A stretch of DNA of 64,000 nt from Prorocentrum cordatum (taxonomy: Eukaryota; Sar; Dinophyceae; Prorocentrales; Prorocentraceae), in assembly GCA_963575745.1 (NCBI GenBank), contig CAUYUJ010016494.1, forward strand, positions 112,001-176,000, read 5' to 3'. The notes below the pieces were generated by a model, which was given only the letters and a program-made list of their open reading frames with translations, was not told the DNA's origin and searched no databases. Both the position numbers and the translations under genes were made by a program. Below, one piece after another: positions 32,867 through 42,192 of this stretch (within the stretch, counting starts at the first letter, position 1; each line of letters opens with the position of its first letter).

Positions 32867-32941
32867 ATCGTCGATGGTTTAAATTTGTGCTGTTCCTTTT
32901 TCTTCGGCTAATGGCAACCAAGATCAAGGCTCTTGCTCCCC

Positions 32942-33117
32942 CCTGCTTCCACAGCAGGGGCCCGACCACAAGAAACCGTCCACAAGAAACCCAACCGTGA
33001 GACCCCAAGGCGTCCATCGTTGTTTGGCGTGGGAACGTCACGCTTCACATCGCAAAACCATCGAAACCCAAGAAACTCAGGGCACCCAGGAAGCAAGCAA
33101 GGTGTTTCTTGGCATGG
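32942..33117 (+). repeat. Dispersed repeat family 2, copy 2
   Basis: Partner of 26,455-26,641 with the same internal order of words; about three quarters of positions look identical by eye. Confidence 0.8.
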
Positions 33118-33143
33118 CCCCCCACTCTACCCGCTACTCTTCG

Positions 33144-33297
33144 GTCGGGCATGTCCTCCTACAGGCGGGTTTTCGAAGAAAAACAAACCGTGGTCAAACA
33201 ATATATCCCAAACTAGTTAAAAATAGGAAGAAAAATCGTCCCCTGACTATTTTTGGACTATCCTTGAATATTCTTCCTCTAGAGGGACATGCCCGAC
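33144..33297 (+). mobile_element. MITE (TIR GTCGGGC family), copy 1
   Basis: 154-nt element. The left end GTCGGGCATGTCCTCCTACA matches the reverse complement of the right end ...TAGAGGGACATGCCCGAC. The AT-rich interior contains AATCGTCCCCTGACTATTTT shared with the copies at 57.6 and 63.4 kb. No coding capacity and no clear target-site duplication in this copy. Confidence 0.8.
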
Positions 33298-33496
33298 TTA
33301 ACGCTGCTCCCCGTGGCCCCCCCGACGCCCTGCAGAGCAGGGAGCCGCACGCCCGCCCTGTCCCCAGGCCGCGAGGAGGCGCCCGCGGCCCCGACCGAGC
33401 CCGCGGCTTATCACGAGGCACGTCAGCTCGCTCGCGGCCTTGATCGTCGCGTTCCTGGGGGGTTGCGGTTCGGAAGCTCGCGCAGAGGGCTTCCAG
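33298..33496. other. No gene recognised
   Basis: GC-rich flank between MITE and foldback; frames on both strands without domains. Confidence 0.4.
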
Positions 33497-33700
33497 ATGA
33501 GGTCAGAGGGGTTGGGGTCGGAGGATCTCGCCGCATCGCCGATGCACCGTCGATGCATCGTCAATGCCTGGGCGACGTGGGCGACGCCTGGGCGACATCC
33601 GCGTGGAGGCTGGGCTCCACATCGAGCTGCATCGCCCATGCATCGGCAATGCGGCGCGACCTTTGGACCCAATCTTCTCCGACCCCACCTGGGAGGCCGA
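33497..33700. repeat. Imperfect foldback, arms about 65 nt
   Basis: The left arm contains GGGGTCGGAG, TCGCCGCATCGCCGATGCA and GCATCGTCAATGC. The reverse complement of the right arm contains GGGGTCGGAG, GCGCCGCATTGCCGATGCAT and GGGCGATGC in the same order. Short GGGCGACG repeats lie between the arms. Confidence 0.65.
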
Positions 33701-33768
33701 GATGATGATGAAGAAGATGATGATGCTGATGATGGTGATGCTGATTATGGTGATGATGACGGTGATTA
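33701..33768. repeat. (GAT)n microsatellite
   Basis: GATGATGAAGAAGATGATGA-like trinucleotides. Confidence 0.9.
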
Positions 33769-34070
33769 ATCTGTATTATAGATTCGGATTACCGTGTTTT
33801 TATATGTGTATGCTTTTATTGGTACGATCATATTACGTTTCTTATTCTCACCATCAGTTAATAATCGTAGTAAGATTATTACTACTATTAGTACTGCTAG
33901 TATAGCTGCATTATTATGGTTCGTATTATTACTATTCTTATTCGTGTCACTCGTATACACATTAGTGCTACCGCTATCATTATTCATATGTTTTACTTTT
34001 GACATCATCCTTGACATCACCACCGCCATCATCATTTACGCGTTCATTTTTCTTATTATCACTCGAATTG
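33769..34070. other. AT-rich island
   Basis: AT-rich sequence of degenerate TAT/ATT words in an otherwise GC-rich window, probably a decayed ATT microsatellite. No gene. Confidence 0.6.
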
Positions 34071-34429
34071 GCTGGCTCGAGCAATATACTGAAGCCCAAC
34101 AACACCCTTGCCATCTCCGGGGGGGGCCGATCTTTGCGTCCGTCGGCTTCCGCCTGGCATCCGCCAGCCTCCGTCGGTGGAGGTGGTCCCGTTCTACTTC
34201 CGCCGTCCTCCGCTGGCCTTCCGGCGAGGAAGAGACATCATCTCCTCCCTCGATCCTCGAAGGTTGGCCCTTCCTCTTCCGTGCCTCCGTTGCTGTTTCT
34301 CGGGGGACGATCGCTATGCCAAGGGGGGAGGGACGGGGGGCCCCCGGGCAACGGCAGCGCTCGGGCGGTGCGGGGCACGCCGGGCGCGGGGGAGGCTGCG
34401 ATCGCCACAGCCTGCGCGCGAGCACCACT
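34071..34429. other. No gene recognised
   Basis: GC-rich, open on both strands, no domain. Confidence 0.4.
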
Positions 34430-34640
34430 GCCGCGGGATCGTGCCGTGTCGACCCTGGCGTTGGTTCCCGACGCCGCGGGGATCATTCCGCCTCGAAGGA
34501 TCGGCCGCTTCCGCAGCGCCACGTCGCCCAGCATCGACCGATGCGGGGTCGCCAGCGGGGCTCGAGGTGGAGAGCCGGCGGCGGGGTCGCCGTCGGTCGA
34601 CACGGCGCGAGCCTGCCGTGTGTGTGTGTGTGTGTGTGGA
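34430..34640 (+). repeat. Dispersed repeat family 7, copy 2, with (GT)n tail
   Basis: Partner of 19,020-19,212. The shared word CGGTCGACACGGCGCGAGCC ends in CTGCCGT, which runs into a (GT)n stretch here only. Confidence 0.65.
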
Positions 34641-34889
34641 GGGGGTCATCCTCCCCCGCCCCCCCGTCATACGTACGATCGCTGCGGTCACCCGGTCATG
34701 GGAGGGGTTTCACCCAGGTAGCGTCCGAGGGATGAAGGAGGAGTAGGAGCAGGAGGTTGAGGGAGGAAGCGCGGGGACGAGGACGTTCACGTTTGGGGCG
34801 TGGGACATGGATGGCGTGTCGCGCCGCAGCGTGGTGGTGCAAGACCAGCGGCGTGACACGCTACCCACAAACACCCGACCGGCGGAGGA
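34641..34889. other. No gene recognised
   Basis: Mixed sequence between repeats. Confidence 0.4.
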
Positions 34890-35107
34890 GGGAAGAAGAG
34901 GAGGAGGAGGAGGACGGAGGACGGAGGAGGAGGACGGAAGAAGGAGGAGGAGGAGGAAGAGGGGGAAGAGGACGAGGAGGAGGAGGAGGATTATGATGAT
35001 GAGGATGAGGAGGAGACGGAGGAGAACGGAAAAAGATAATGAGGATGAGGATGAGGAAAACGATGCGGAGGAGGATGAGGTTGACGAGGGGGAGGATGGG
35101 GAGGAGA

Positions 35108-35138
<31 letters not shown>

Positions 35139-35420
35139 CGAGGAGGAGGATGACAATGATAGTAAGGATGATGATGGGGATGAGGAGGAGGAGGGGGAGG
35201 ATAATGAGGAGGAGGAGGTGGAGGGGGAGAAGAAGAGGAGAAAGAGGAGGAGGAGGAGGAGGAAGAAGAGGAGAAAGAGGAGATGGGAGGAGGGGAGGAG
35301 GAGGGGGAGGGGGAGGAGGAGGGAGGAGGAGGAGGAGGAGGAGGAGGAGGGGAGGAGGGAGGAGGGCAGGAGGCGGAGGAGGATGGAGAGGAAGGACGGT
35401 AGGAGTAGGAGTAGGAGTAG
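34890..35420. repeat. 530-nt (GGA/GAT)n purine-rich microsatellite
   Basis: GGA, GAGGAT and GGAGTA words throughout. A polypurine strand of this length can form triplex DNA. Shadow frames give Glu/Arg/Gly-rich ORFs. Confidence 0.97.
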
Positions 35421-36135
35421 GAGTCAAGCTAGCCAGCTCGAGCGAGTCAAGCATGGCATGCCCAGTCCCACCCGCCCTCCCACAACATAAGAAGCAAAGC
35501 TGGCACAACTGGGGGCCGAAGTCACACCGGCCAGCCGGTTTGGTACAGCTGATGCGGCCGCGATGGCGGTTGCCGACGGGAACTGGCGAGCGCGTGTTGA
35601 ACGCCGCGCGCGCATTGCCAGACGAGTCGAGAATGGCCCGGTACACCGCAGGAAGCCAGATGTGGCCGTGTCGAGAACGGCCCGGTAAGCCGGGTCCCAT
35701 TCCTGCCATGCATTTTGCGACGTGGACGACAGGACGTCCATGCGACGGTGCCAATGACGGCGACGACTCTAGAAGGATTTGAGCATGCGCTCGCGGCGAC
35801 GCGCGCGCATGTCGCCCGCGTGGTATTTTTTGCACAGGATTCGCGGCCTGGGTGCATGACAGAGCATCGCGAGTGCACCGCGCGATGACGTGAAATCGCT
35901 GGATTTGACCGAATTCTTAAAATTCCTATGGTTTTCCTATGATTTCAGCAAGAGAGCCCGGGCAGGAAATGTGTAGAATTTTTGTGAAAAAAGCATTGGG
36001 CTTTTGATGTTTTTATGTTGAAATGTTTGCAAACACACGGTGTTCGGTAGGATTATGACATGAACGCGCGCGTGCTCTTTGTGGTATTTTCTGCAATGGA
36101 TTATCGCCGTGGACGACAGGACGTCCATGTCGAGA
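35421..36135 (+). repeat. Diverged direct repeat region
   Basis: GTGGACGACAGGACGTCCATG occurs at about 35,720 and 36,111. It is associated each time, at different spacing, with (C/T)GTGGTATTTT(T/C)TGCA (35,819 and 36,080) and GCGCGCG words. A second small repeat, TCGAGAA(T/C)GGCCCGGTA, occurs at about 35,626 and 35,679. GGACGACAGGACGTCC is also a near-palindrome. Confidence 0.6.
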
Positions 36136-36460
36136 TTAAAAAAAGAAACATGTTGATTTTGTATTGTTTTTTTACAGGTTAGGATGGGACCACCCGGATG
36201 GGCCCCCTATCTGCCGGCCTGAGGGGGGAGTAGGAGTATATTCTAATAAGGAATACCCAGAGGAGCTCTTTCTCATAAAATGTGAGAAAGCACAGGAAAT
36301 GAGAAATTTCTGAGTTTCTTGGAAATACAAAAATATCATATCAGAAATCATGAATTCACAAGATAACATTGAATTTATACTAATGATTTATATGCCGATG
36401 GCCCTGCGGGCTGGAGGATTTACATTCCCTTTCTCCTCGCTCAGTTCCCTCGGTCGTTTC
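36136..36460. other. AT-rich spacer
   Basis: Lower GC than its surroundings; no gene or repeat recognised. Confidence 0.45.
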
Positions 36461-36821
36461 TGTCGTTGCCGTCGCCGCCTTTAGCACCTTCGTGCGTCGC
36501 CACCGTAGTTTGCCGCCATCGTCGCCGCAGCTGGTGGCGACGCCGCCGTCGCCGTCACTCGGCGGTCAGCGGTCATCGGCGGGCGGTCGACGGCGGGCGG
36601 CGACCGCGGTGCTCGGCGGGCCGCGGCACGGTCGGCGGTGCTTTCGCCGTTGTCGTCGCCGCCGCCGTCGCCGTCGCCGCGCGCACCACCGAGCATCCCA
36701 GAGCTGGGATATTGTGGCGGCCCCCCACCCCACACGCGACGGCTCGCGAGCCATCGCGATGGCCCTCGAGGCGACCCATCCTTCAAATACATTGGCACCC
36801 TCCCCCGCCACGAGGAGAAGG
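36461..36821. other. GTC/CGC-rich spacer
   Basis: GTCGCC and CGGCGG words; frames on both strands are compositional. Confidence 0.45.
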
Positions 36822-37035
36822 ATGAGGATGAGGAGGAGGAGGAGGAGGAGGAGGAGGAGGAGGAGGAGGAGGAGTAAGAGGAGGAGGAGGAGGTGGAGGA
36901 GGAGGACGAGCGGGAGGAGGGGGAGGAGGTGGCGGAGATGAGGAGGAGCAGCAGCAATAGGAGAAGGAGGAGGAGGAGGAGGAGGAGGAGGGAGAAGGAG
37001 GAGCAGAGAAGGGAGCAGGAGGAGGGGAAGGAGAA
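36822..37035. repeat. (GGA)n microsatellite
   Basis: Long GGA array with AGCAGCAGC interruption. Confidence 0.95.
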
Positions 37036-37137
37036 GGATGAGCATCCCCACAGACAACGGACTTTGAGAAGTCGGACACGTTGGCGGAGGGCGAGACTGC
37101 AGCGACCCAGGTGTGATACACAACTCACCTCGAGATA

Positions 37138-37207
37138 CGTTCGAGGGGCTGCGGGGCGATGATGTGACCCCTAGGGGTCACATCATCGCCCCGCAGCCCC
37201 TCGAACG
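37138..37207. repeat. 70-nt perfect palindrome
   Basis: Thirty-five-nt arms meet at CCCCTAGGGG (centre 37,172/37,173) with no spacer and no mismatch; the outer ends are CGTTCGAGGGGC and GCCCCTCGAACG. Weaker complementarity continues outward to about 37,110 and 37,236 (TGTGATAC ... GTATCACA). It lies 37 nt upstream of an exon candidate. Confidence 0.97.
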
Positions 37208-37243
37208 AGCTCGATGTGCGTAGGGGGTATCACATGTTCGAAG

Positions 37244-37361
37244 GTTGCTGCTGCTGCTGCTGCTGCGGACCCCGACACGCTGGTCGCGCAGCTGCAGCCC
37301 CCCATTGCAGTCAGCGACGACAGCCAGCCTTCAGCCGAGGACCGATCGGGTCTGCAGAGAG
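37244..37361 (+). CDS. Candidate exon, unknown product
   Basis: After TTCGAAG the plus strand reads an Ala run then DPDTLVAQLQPPIAVSDDSQ and PSAEDRSGLQ, ending at AGAG|GTGGATG, a normal-looking donor. The Asp/Ser/Gln-rich sequence is unlike the shadow frames nearby. The stop after the donor fits an exon. The gene it belongs to is unknown; the spliced-leader relic at 38,187 argues that it is not the 38.2-kb transcript. Confidence 0.32.
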
Positions 37362-37599
37362 GTGGATGAGTAGGAGAGGAGGAGGAGGAGGAGGAGGAGG
37401 AAGAAGATGAAGACGAGGAGGAGGAGGAGGAGGAGGAGGAGGAGGAGGAGACACGTGGAGTGAAGACGGACGTGGGCACACCTCAGCGCTCCGAATCCCA
37501 GGGGGCGGTCGGAAGGATAGGTGAATGCGTTCGCCAGCACGTCCATGCCCCCCCACCCCACCTCCCTACCGCCTCCTCTCCTCGACCGTGCCCCTTGAG
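37362..37599. repeat. (GGA)n array and spacer
   Basis: GGA array at 37,377-37,450, then mixed sequence that would be intron if the two exon candidates belong together. Confidence 0.8.
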
Positions 37600-37671
37600 G
37601 ATGCTCAACAAGTCCCACCTCCTGTGGATGATGCTGATGCTGCAGCTGGCCCCGAGGAGAAGATAACGCAG
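37600..37671 (+). CDS. Candidate exon, unknown product
   Basis: A 72-nt segment between CTTGAG and ACGCAG|GC reads DAQQVPPPVDDADAAAGPEE then KITQ, phase 0 at both ends if a GC donor is used. Acidic and Pro/Ala-rich. Its entry phase does not match the exit phase of 37,244-37,361, so an intermediate exon would be needed. Confidence 0.28.
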
Positions 37672-38004
37672 GCCCGCGGCCCGCGCCTGCTTTCTGTGCG
37701 CTTGCTCGCTCGTCCTCCCACCTGCCACCTCGCGTCGCCCCTCCACCCGTCATCTCGCCGCCATCCTTAGCAGGGGGAAAGCACCCACGCTCGTTCCCTC
37801 TGACATCCTGAAGGGGAGGAGGAGGAGGAGGAGGAGGAGGAGGAGGAGGAGGAGGAGGACGAGGAGGAGGAGGAGGAGGAGGAGGAGCAGGAGATCCCCA
37901 CATCAGCATCGCCAATGTCAGGAACTTGGGCCGTCATTAGTTTACATCGTCACCGACGCCATCGTCTCAGAGTAGATCACAGTCATATCCAACATTTGAC
38001 GGTA
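37672..38004. repeat. Spacer with (GGA)n array
   Basis: GGA array at 37,815-37,890; otherwise no feature. Confidence 0.8.
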
Positions 38005-38186
38005 AGGTGGTCATCACCATTAGCAGCAGCAGCATAATCATCATCCGTATCGTGATCATCATCGTCAGCAGCATCAGCATCAGCATCAGCATCAGCATCA
38101 GCATCAGCATCAGCATCAGCACCAGCATCATCATCATCATCATCATCATCCTCATCATCATCATCGTCATCATCGCAATCATTCGT
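38005..38186. repeat. (CAT/AGC)n microsatellite
   Basis: ATCATC and CAGCATCAGCAT units run up to the spliced-leader relic. Confidence 0.95.
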
Positions 38187-38202
38187 CCGTAGCCATTTTG
38201 GC
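38187..38202 (+). promoter_or_regulatory. Relic of the dinoflagellate spliced leader
   Basis: CCGTAGCCATTTTGGC is identical to the first 16 nt of the conserved part of the dinoflagellate trans-spliced leader (CCGTAGCCATTTTGGCTCAAG). After a 7-nt insertion (CGCGGGC) comes TCAAA, close to the leader's last bases, and then the ATG at 38,216. The leader is normally added to mRNA in trans and is absent from genes, so a genomic copy at a gene's 5' end marks reinsertion of an mRNA-derived copy. The AG inside CCGTAG may serve as a new trans-splice acceptor. Confidence 0.85.
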
Positions 38203-38215
38203 CGCGGGCTCAAAC

Positions 38216-39816
38216 ATGGAGCTTTCGGATCGGCTCGCGAAGGCAATCAAGCCTCATGTGAAGAAGCCGAGTTTCCTGAGGTACGACACAGAGAGCGGCA
38301 TCCAGAAAAATCAGATCGAGGAGTACAAGGGCCTTCTCCTCGCCATAGCCGAGGACCCCAGAGGCAAAATGTTTCGAATCAATCTTGGGTAGGGCCTCGG
38401 GAAAGGCTCGAGCCTTTCCCGAGGCCCTACTCGGGACTTACTCGAAACAGCGTCGACTCAGCCACCCCTTTTCCAGACCTCCTCCTCTCTGCCGCCTCCT
38501 CCTCCTCCACCTCCTCCTCATCCACCTCCTCCTCCTCATCATCCTACTGCTTCTCCTCTTCCTTCTTCTCCTCCTCCTCCTCCTCCTCCTCCTCCTCTTC
38601 TCTCTTCCTCCTTTCTCTCCTCCTCCTTCTCCTCCTTCTCCTCCGTCTCCTCTTTTTTTTGTCGCAGGCCCAGCCGTCGCTCTGCATCGGGAAGACCACG
38701 TGGGAGAAGGCCCTGGCGAAGCTCGCTCGCATGAAGGGCGTCCCTCTGGACTTCGACAGCATTAGGGAGATGGCGGATTGGAAGGAGGAGATGTGCAAGA
38801 GGCTCAAGAAGGCGGTGCTGCACGTGAAGGCCTACCGCACGAAGGCCCTGAACGGCAGGGCCCCGCAGTGGTTTGTCAACCTGGGCTTCCTGCCAGCTTG
38901 CCACCGCAAGCCGGCCTCAGCCGACGAGGGCGACGAGGGCGACGACGGCGAGGGCGAAGAGGAAGAACACGTTTCAGATCCTGAGGAGGACACAGAGGAC
39001 GTTCCTGCCGCAGCTGACGATGAGGACGACGGCTTCGTCTATGGATTCGACCCGCAGGCGGCTCTTGGGTACCGCCTCAAGCACGGCGTGAAGTTTTCGT
39101 CTCAGCACGCCGAGTGGGCAACCAGCATGGAGAAGGCTGAGAATGCGAAGCCCGTCGACCGGATGATCGCTGTTTTCGCTGACGGCACCAGGAGGGAGAT
39201 ATGCTCGGTCACAGTAGGTACGTTCACTGGCGACTTCAGCAAGGGATCGTCGGGAACTGCGAGAGCTCCTCCCACGAAGGCCGCGCCGAAGGCATCGAAT
39301 ACTGGAGTCGTGCCCACGTTCAGCGGCTATGACAACGATGAGAAAAAGGTGTGGGTGACCTGCAGAACCGACATGCAGCCTGGCAAGTCTCCCGACAGAT
39401 TGGTGTGCATCAAGACGCACGCTCAGCCCCCACAGATAGTACAGCTGAACATCAGAGCGTTCAGTTCAGTTGCATCCACGAGCGAGGAGATGGAGGTGAA
39501 GGCGATCGAGTGGAGCAACTCCATCGCAGAACGCTACTGCACGGGCGAGATCAACAAGGAGCAGGTTCGCAACTTGAAAGTCGCTCTCCTGAAGTCGATG
39601 GGGGTAGACGCGCACGCAGTCTGCAAGACGCTCAAGAGGCCATCTGCAGCTATCGCGGAGCCTCCTCCTGCCAAGAAGCCTGCCGCCAGTGTGCCTCCCG
39701 CAGCGGCTGCGCCAACGGCGAAGCCGATCGCCTCGCCACCTTCGACACCCATGAAGTCGGCAAAGGTGCTGCCACGGCACATCCCGATTTCGCCGCCGCC
39801 AGAGAGCGATGATTAG
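38216..39816 (+). CDS. Spliced-leader-tagged gene, unknown function
   Basis: Exon 1 starts at the ATG 14 nt after the leader relic (MELSDRLAKAIKPHVKKPSF) and stays open to TAG at 38,390. Exon 2 opens after TTTTGTCGCAG at 38,668 and runs 382 residues to the stop at 39,814. Exon 2 begins AQPSLCIGKTTWEKALAKLA, has an acidic stretch at about its residues 80-120, a central region (GFDPQAALGYRLKHGVKFSS), and an Ala/Pro/Lys-rich tail ending in PPPESDD. No catalytic motif is seen; the charge pattern suggests a nuclear or adaptor protein. A simple GT donor at 38,389 would break the frame (phase 2 to phase 0), so the true donor is perhaps GA-type or an extra mini-exon is present. The next gene starts 75 nt downstream on the same strand. 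Confidence 0.62.
38371..38448. repeat. Long inverted repeat at the 5' intron boundary
   Basis: 38,389-38,430 is a perfect 42-nt palindrome (GTAGGGCCTCGGGAAAGGCT + C | G + AGCCTTTCCCGAGGCCCTAC) that starts exactly at the apparent GT donor. Complementarity continues imperfectly to 39-nt arms (38,371-38,409 and 38,410-38,448; about 33 of 39 pairs), reaching into the exon 1 sequence GTTTCGA. Confidence 0.95.
38470..38660. repeat. Intronic (CTC)n tract and poly-T
   Basis: Pyrimidine-rich CTC/CTT arrays followed by T8 and GTCGCAG. It acts as the 3' splice region of the intron. Confidence 0.92.
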
Positions 39817-39891
39817 ACAATGAGCTCGTGCAAAGCCTGTGCCTCAGGATACTAAAGAGCATTGCCCAACCAAGTAATCGCCGAAGAGAGC

Positions 39892-41812
39892 ATGCAGAAT
39901 TCGACGAGGATCGATGATGAGGAGTACGATGTCGACCTGGTTTGGTTCGGGACCACGAGGCCCATGTTGTGATTTATTCCGCGGGTTCGCTCGTCGATCC
40001 AGGGCACTGGCTCAGAGGGAGAAGAGGAAGAGGAGGACCAGGAGGAGGACCAGGAGGAGGACCAGGATGACCAGGAGGAGGACCAGGAGGAGGACCAGGA
40101 GCAGGACCGATGTTCTTATCCATCACTCTCGTCATCTACTCCCTTGCCGCGCGTGCGAGGCCGCCGAGAAAGCCGTGTCCCAGATGGACGTCTTCAAGCA
40201 ATTCGAAGAGGAGCTCGACTCGATGAACGACCATGCCACGCTCCTCAGGAACAGTCTCAAGGACGCTCGTCCTTTTTTGCTTGAGGGATGGCTTTCCTAC
40301 TATCCCCCTTAGGTCCTCACTCCTCATTCTCCCCTCCTCCCTGGTTTCCGCCTCCTCCTCTAGTACCTTCTTCCTCCTCCGTCCATGACGATTGCAGTTG
40401 ACCTCTAGGGGAGGTGCTGCTAGAGTAAGTGGGATGATGGTGATGATGAGGAGGAGGAGGAGGAAGGAGGAGGAGGAGGAGGCGGAGGAGGAGAAAGAGA
40501 ACGAATAAGAGCTTTGTAGATTAGCAGCAAAATGCGGCCACAGCCAGTCAAAGAGGGGGAGAGTGACATCGAGCAGATGCTGGTGGAGCTCTTCATGAGC
40601 TCGACGAAGAGCGAGCACGTGCCCACCGAGGAGACGCTGATCGACGAGAAGTTCCTGGCGGACATGGAGAGCCTCAAGGACCCCGCCCTGGACGACGCGG
40701 CGCGGACCAACTTCGCGAACGTGACCATGCAGTCATCGCTGGGCAGGAGATTATACTTGTGGTTGGTAAGCTGTGACGAGCGGAAGGCGAAGTACAATGC
40801 GATGGACGGCAACGCCAAGAAGACCTGGCGGAAGGACTGGCTGCAATCAAAGTACGACTCGATTCAGGAGAGCAGGTCAAAGCTGATGCAGACCATCCAC
40901 GAGGATGAGCGCCTGGGCGAGTGGATGAACTTCGACGCGATGACCCAAGCCGAGGGCGGGCTCGGCATGAACCCGAGGGCCGTGATCGCGGGCTGCATGA
41001 ACATAGCGAGGTCCTGCATCGAGGCTGGGCCAAAGAGGGTGCGCATCGACAAGGACTCCAAGCGCATCCAGTTTCGGAGGTTCAGGGACATGGACAAGAA
41101 ATCCAAGAGGACGACGTGGGGTCAGCTGGAGGAAGAGATGAACGACAAGAAGACGTCTTCAAGCTGTGCCTCGGGCTCGCAAGTGGGTGCGACGCAGCAG
41201 TTCGAGACGCCGCCCAAGGCTGCAGCTCCAGCCTTTCAGAAGAGGGTCGAGGAGGTCGGCGCGAGCAAGGCCGAGATCACCGAGCACAACAAGGACAAGG
41301 ACCAGGAGAAGCTCCAGGATGCTACGTCGAGCAAGGCGACGACGGGCTCGCCGTCAGCTAAAGTGAAGGCCACGGCCAAGGCTCAGGCGGCAACTACTAA
41401 ATTAGGGAAGGCCAAGGCTAAAGGGAAAGCTGGCAAGAAATCTGCGCCAATTTCGGAGGCTGTCGTGAAGAAGAAGGCACGTGAAACAACTACGCAGCAT
41501 TCACAGATGATGAAGAAAACCAAGCGCTTGCTGGAGCAGATCAACGGCGACGAACCCTCTCTGAAGTGGGCCAAGACCGACCGCTTCGAAGGGAAGCTGC
41601 AGCGTGCGATCTCCCGCCTGGACAAGTTCATCAAGCAGGACGCGAACCTGAAGGCCATGTTCGATGACGGTGAGGATTGGGACGTCGAGTGCACAGACAT
41701 GAACCAGGCGATGGCGAAGTTCAACGAGATCACCGACAAGATCAACGACATCGGGGAGCTGGTGGGCCGCATCAACAGCCTCAACGAGGAGGACGCGACG
41801 TCCAGCCAGTAG
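39892..41812 (+). CDS. Three-exon gene, Lys-rich protein of unknown function
   Basis: Model: exon 1 39,892-39,939 (MQNSTRIDDEEYDVDL, donor CTG|GTTTGG), exon 2 40,160-40,264 (after GCGTGCGAG; AAEKAVSQMDVFKQFEEELD ...; GC donor GAC|GCTCGT), exon 3 40,520-41,812 (after TTTGTAG). All junctions are phase 0, giving 481 residues. Exon 3 holds WRKDWLQSKYDSIQE near the start, a GLGMNPRAVIAGCMNIARS segment, a Lys/Ala-rich low-complexity linker and a C-terminal amphipathic region (LDKFIKQDANLKAMFDDGED; FNEITDKINDIGELVGRINS) likely to coil. No enzyme motif; the basic linker suits nucleic-acid or chromatin association (inference). Starting at the ATG 40,532 instead would give 426 residues. It lies 75 nt after the previous gene, same strand. 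Confidence 0.6.
40265..40519 (+). other. Intron with CTC- and GGA-rich tracts
   Basis: GC-AG intron in the model above. A pyrimidine-rich left half (40,315-40,385) is followed by a GGA-rich right half (40,440-40,500), so the two halves can pair. It ends GAGCTTTGTAG. Confidence 0.45.
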
Positions 41813-42192
41813 AGTGCATCAGCGACACTCTACATACGAGCCCTCGCTGATCAGCGAGGCATTTTTTGCTGTGTTTCAGGCGCGTGCATTCCACGTGGGG
41901 GAGGGAGAACTCACCCTCGAGAGAGATAAAGGGACAAGGGACTTCGAATGGCATGCGCAATCACAGCTGCGCGCTCAGTTGGCCAGCACGGGGCGCCAAC
42001 TACTTCACAGTCATTCGACTGGAAGTGCTGCGATAGCGGGAACCATGTCCTCCTTCCTTCTCCGCCCCACCATCCTCCTCCTCTTCCTCCAATTCCTGCC
42101 TCAAACTGTCACGTCAATCACCCTCGTCGGCATCCCGTGGACCCGATTCGAGCTAAAAACCTTGAAAAAAATACGCGGGAGCTTCAGGGAAG
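41813..42192. other. 3' flank, no gene
   Basis: TGATCAGCGAGG lies 25-40 nt after the stop of the upstream gene. No further gene is recognised. Confidence 0.4.

Noticed and set aside
38216-38667. Simple GT-AG splice 38,389/38,667
   Set aside because: It would enter exon 2 out of frame; the gene is kept but the donor is left undefined.
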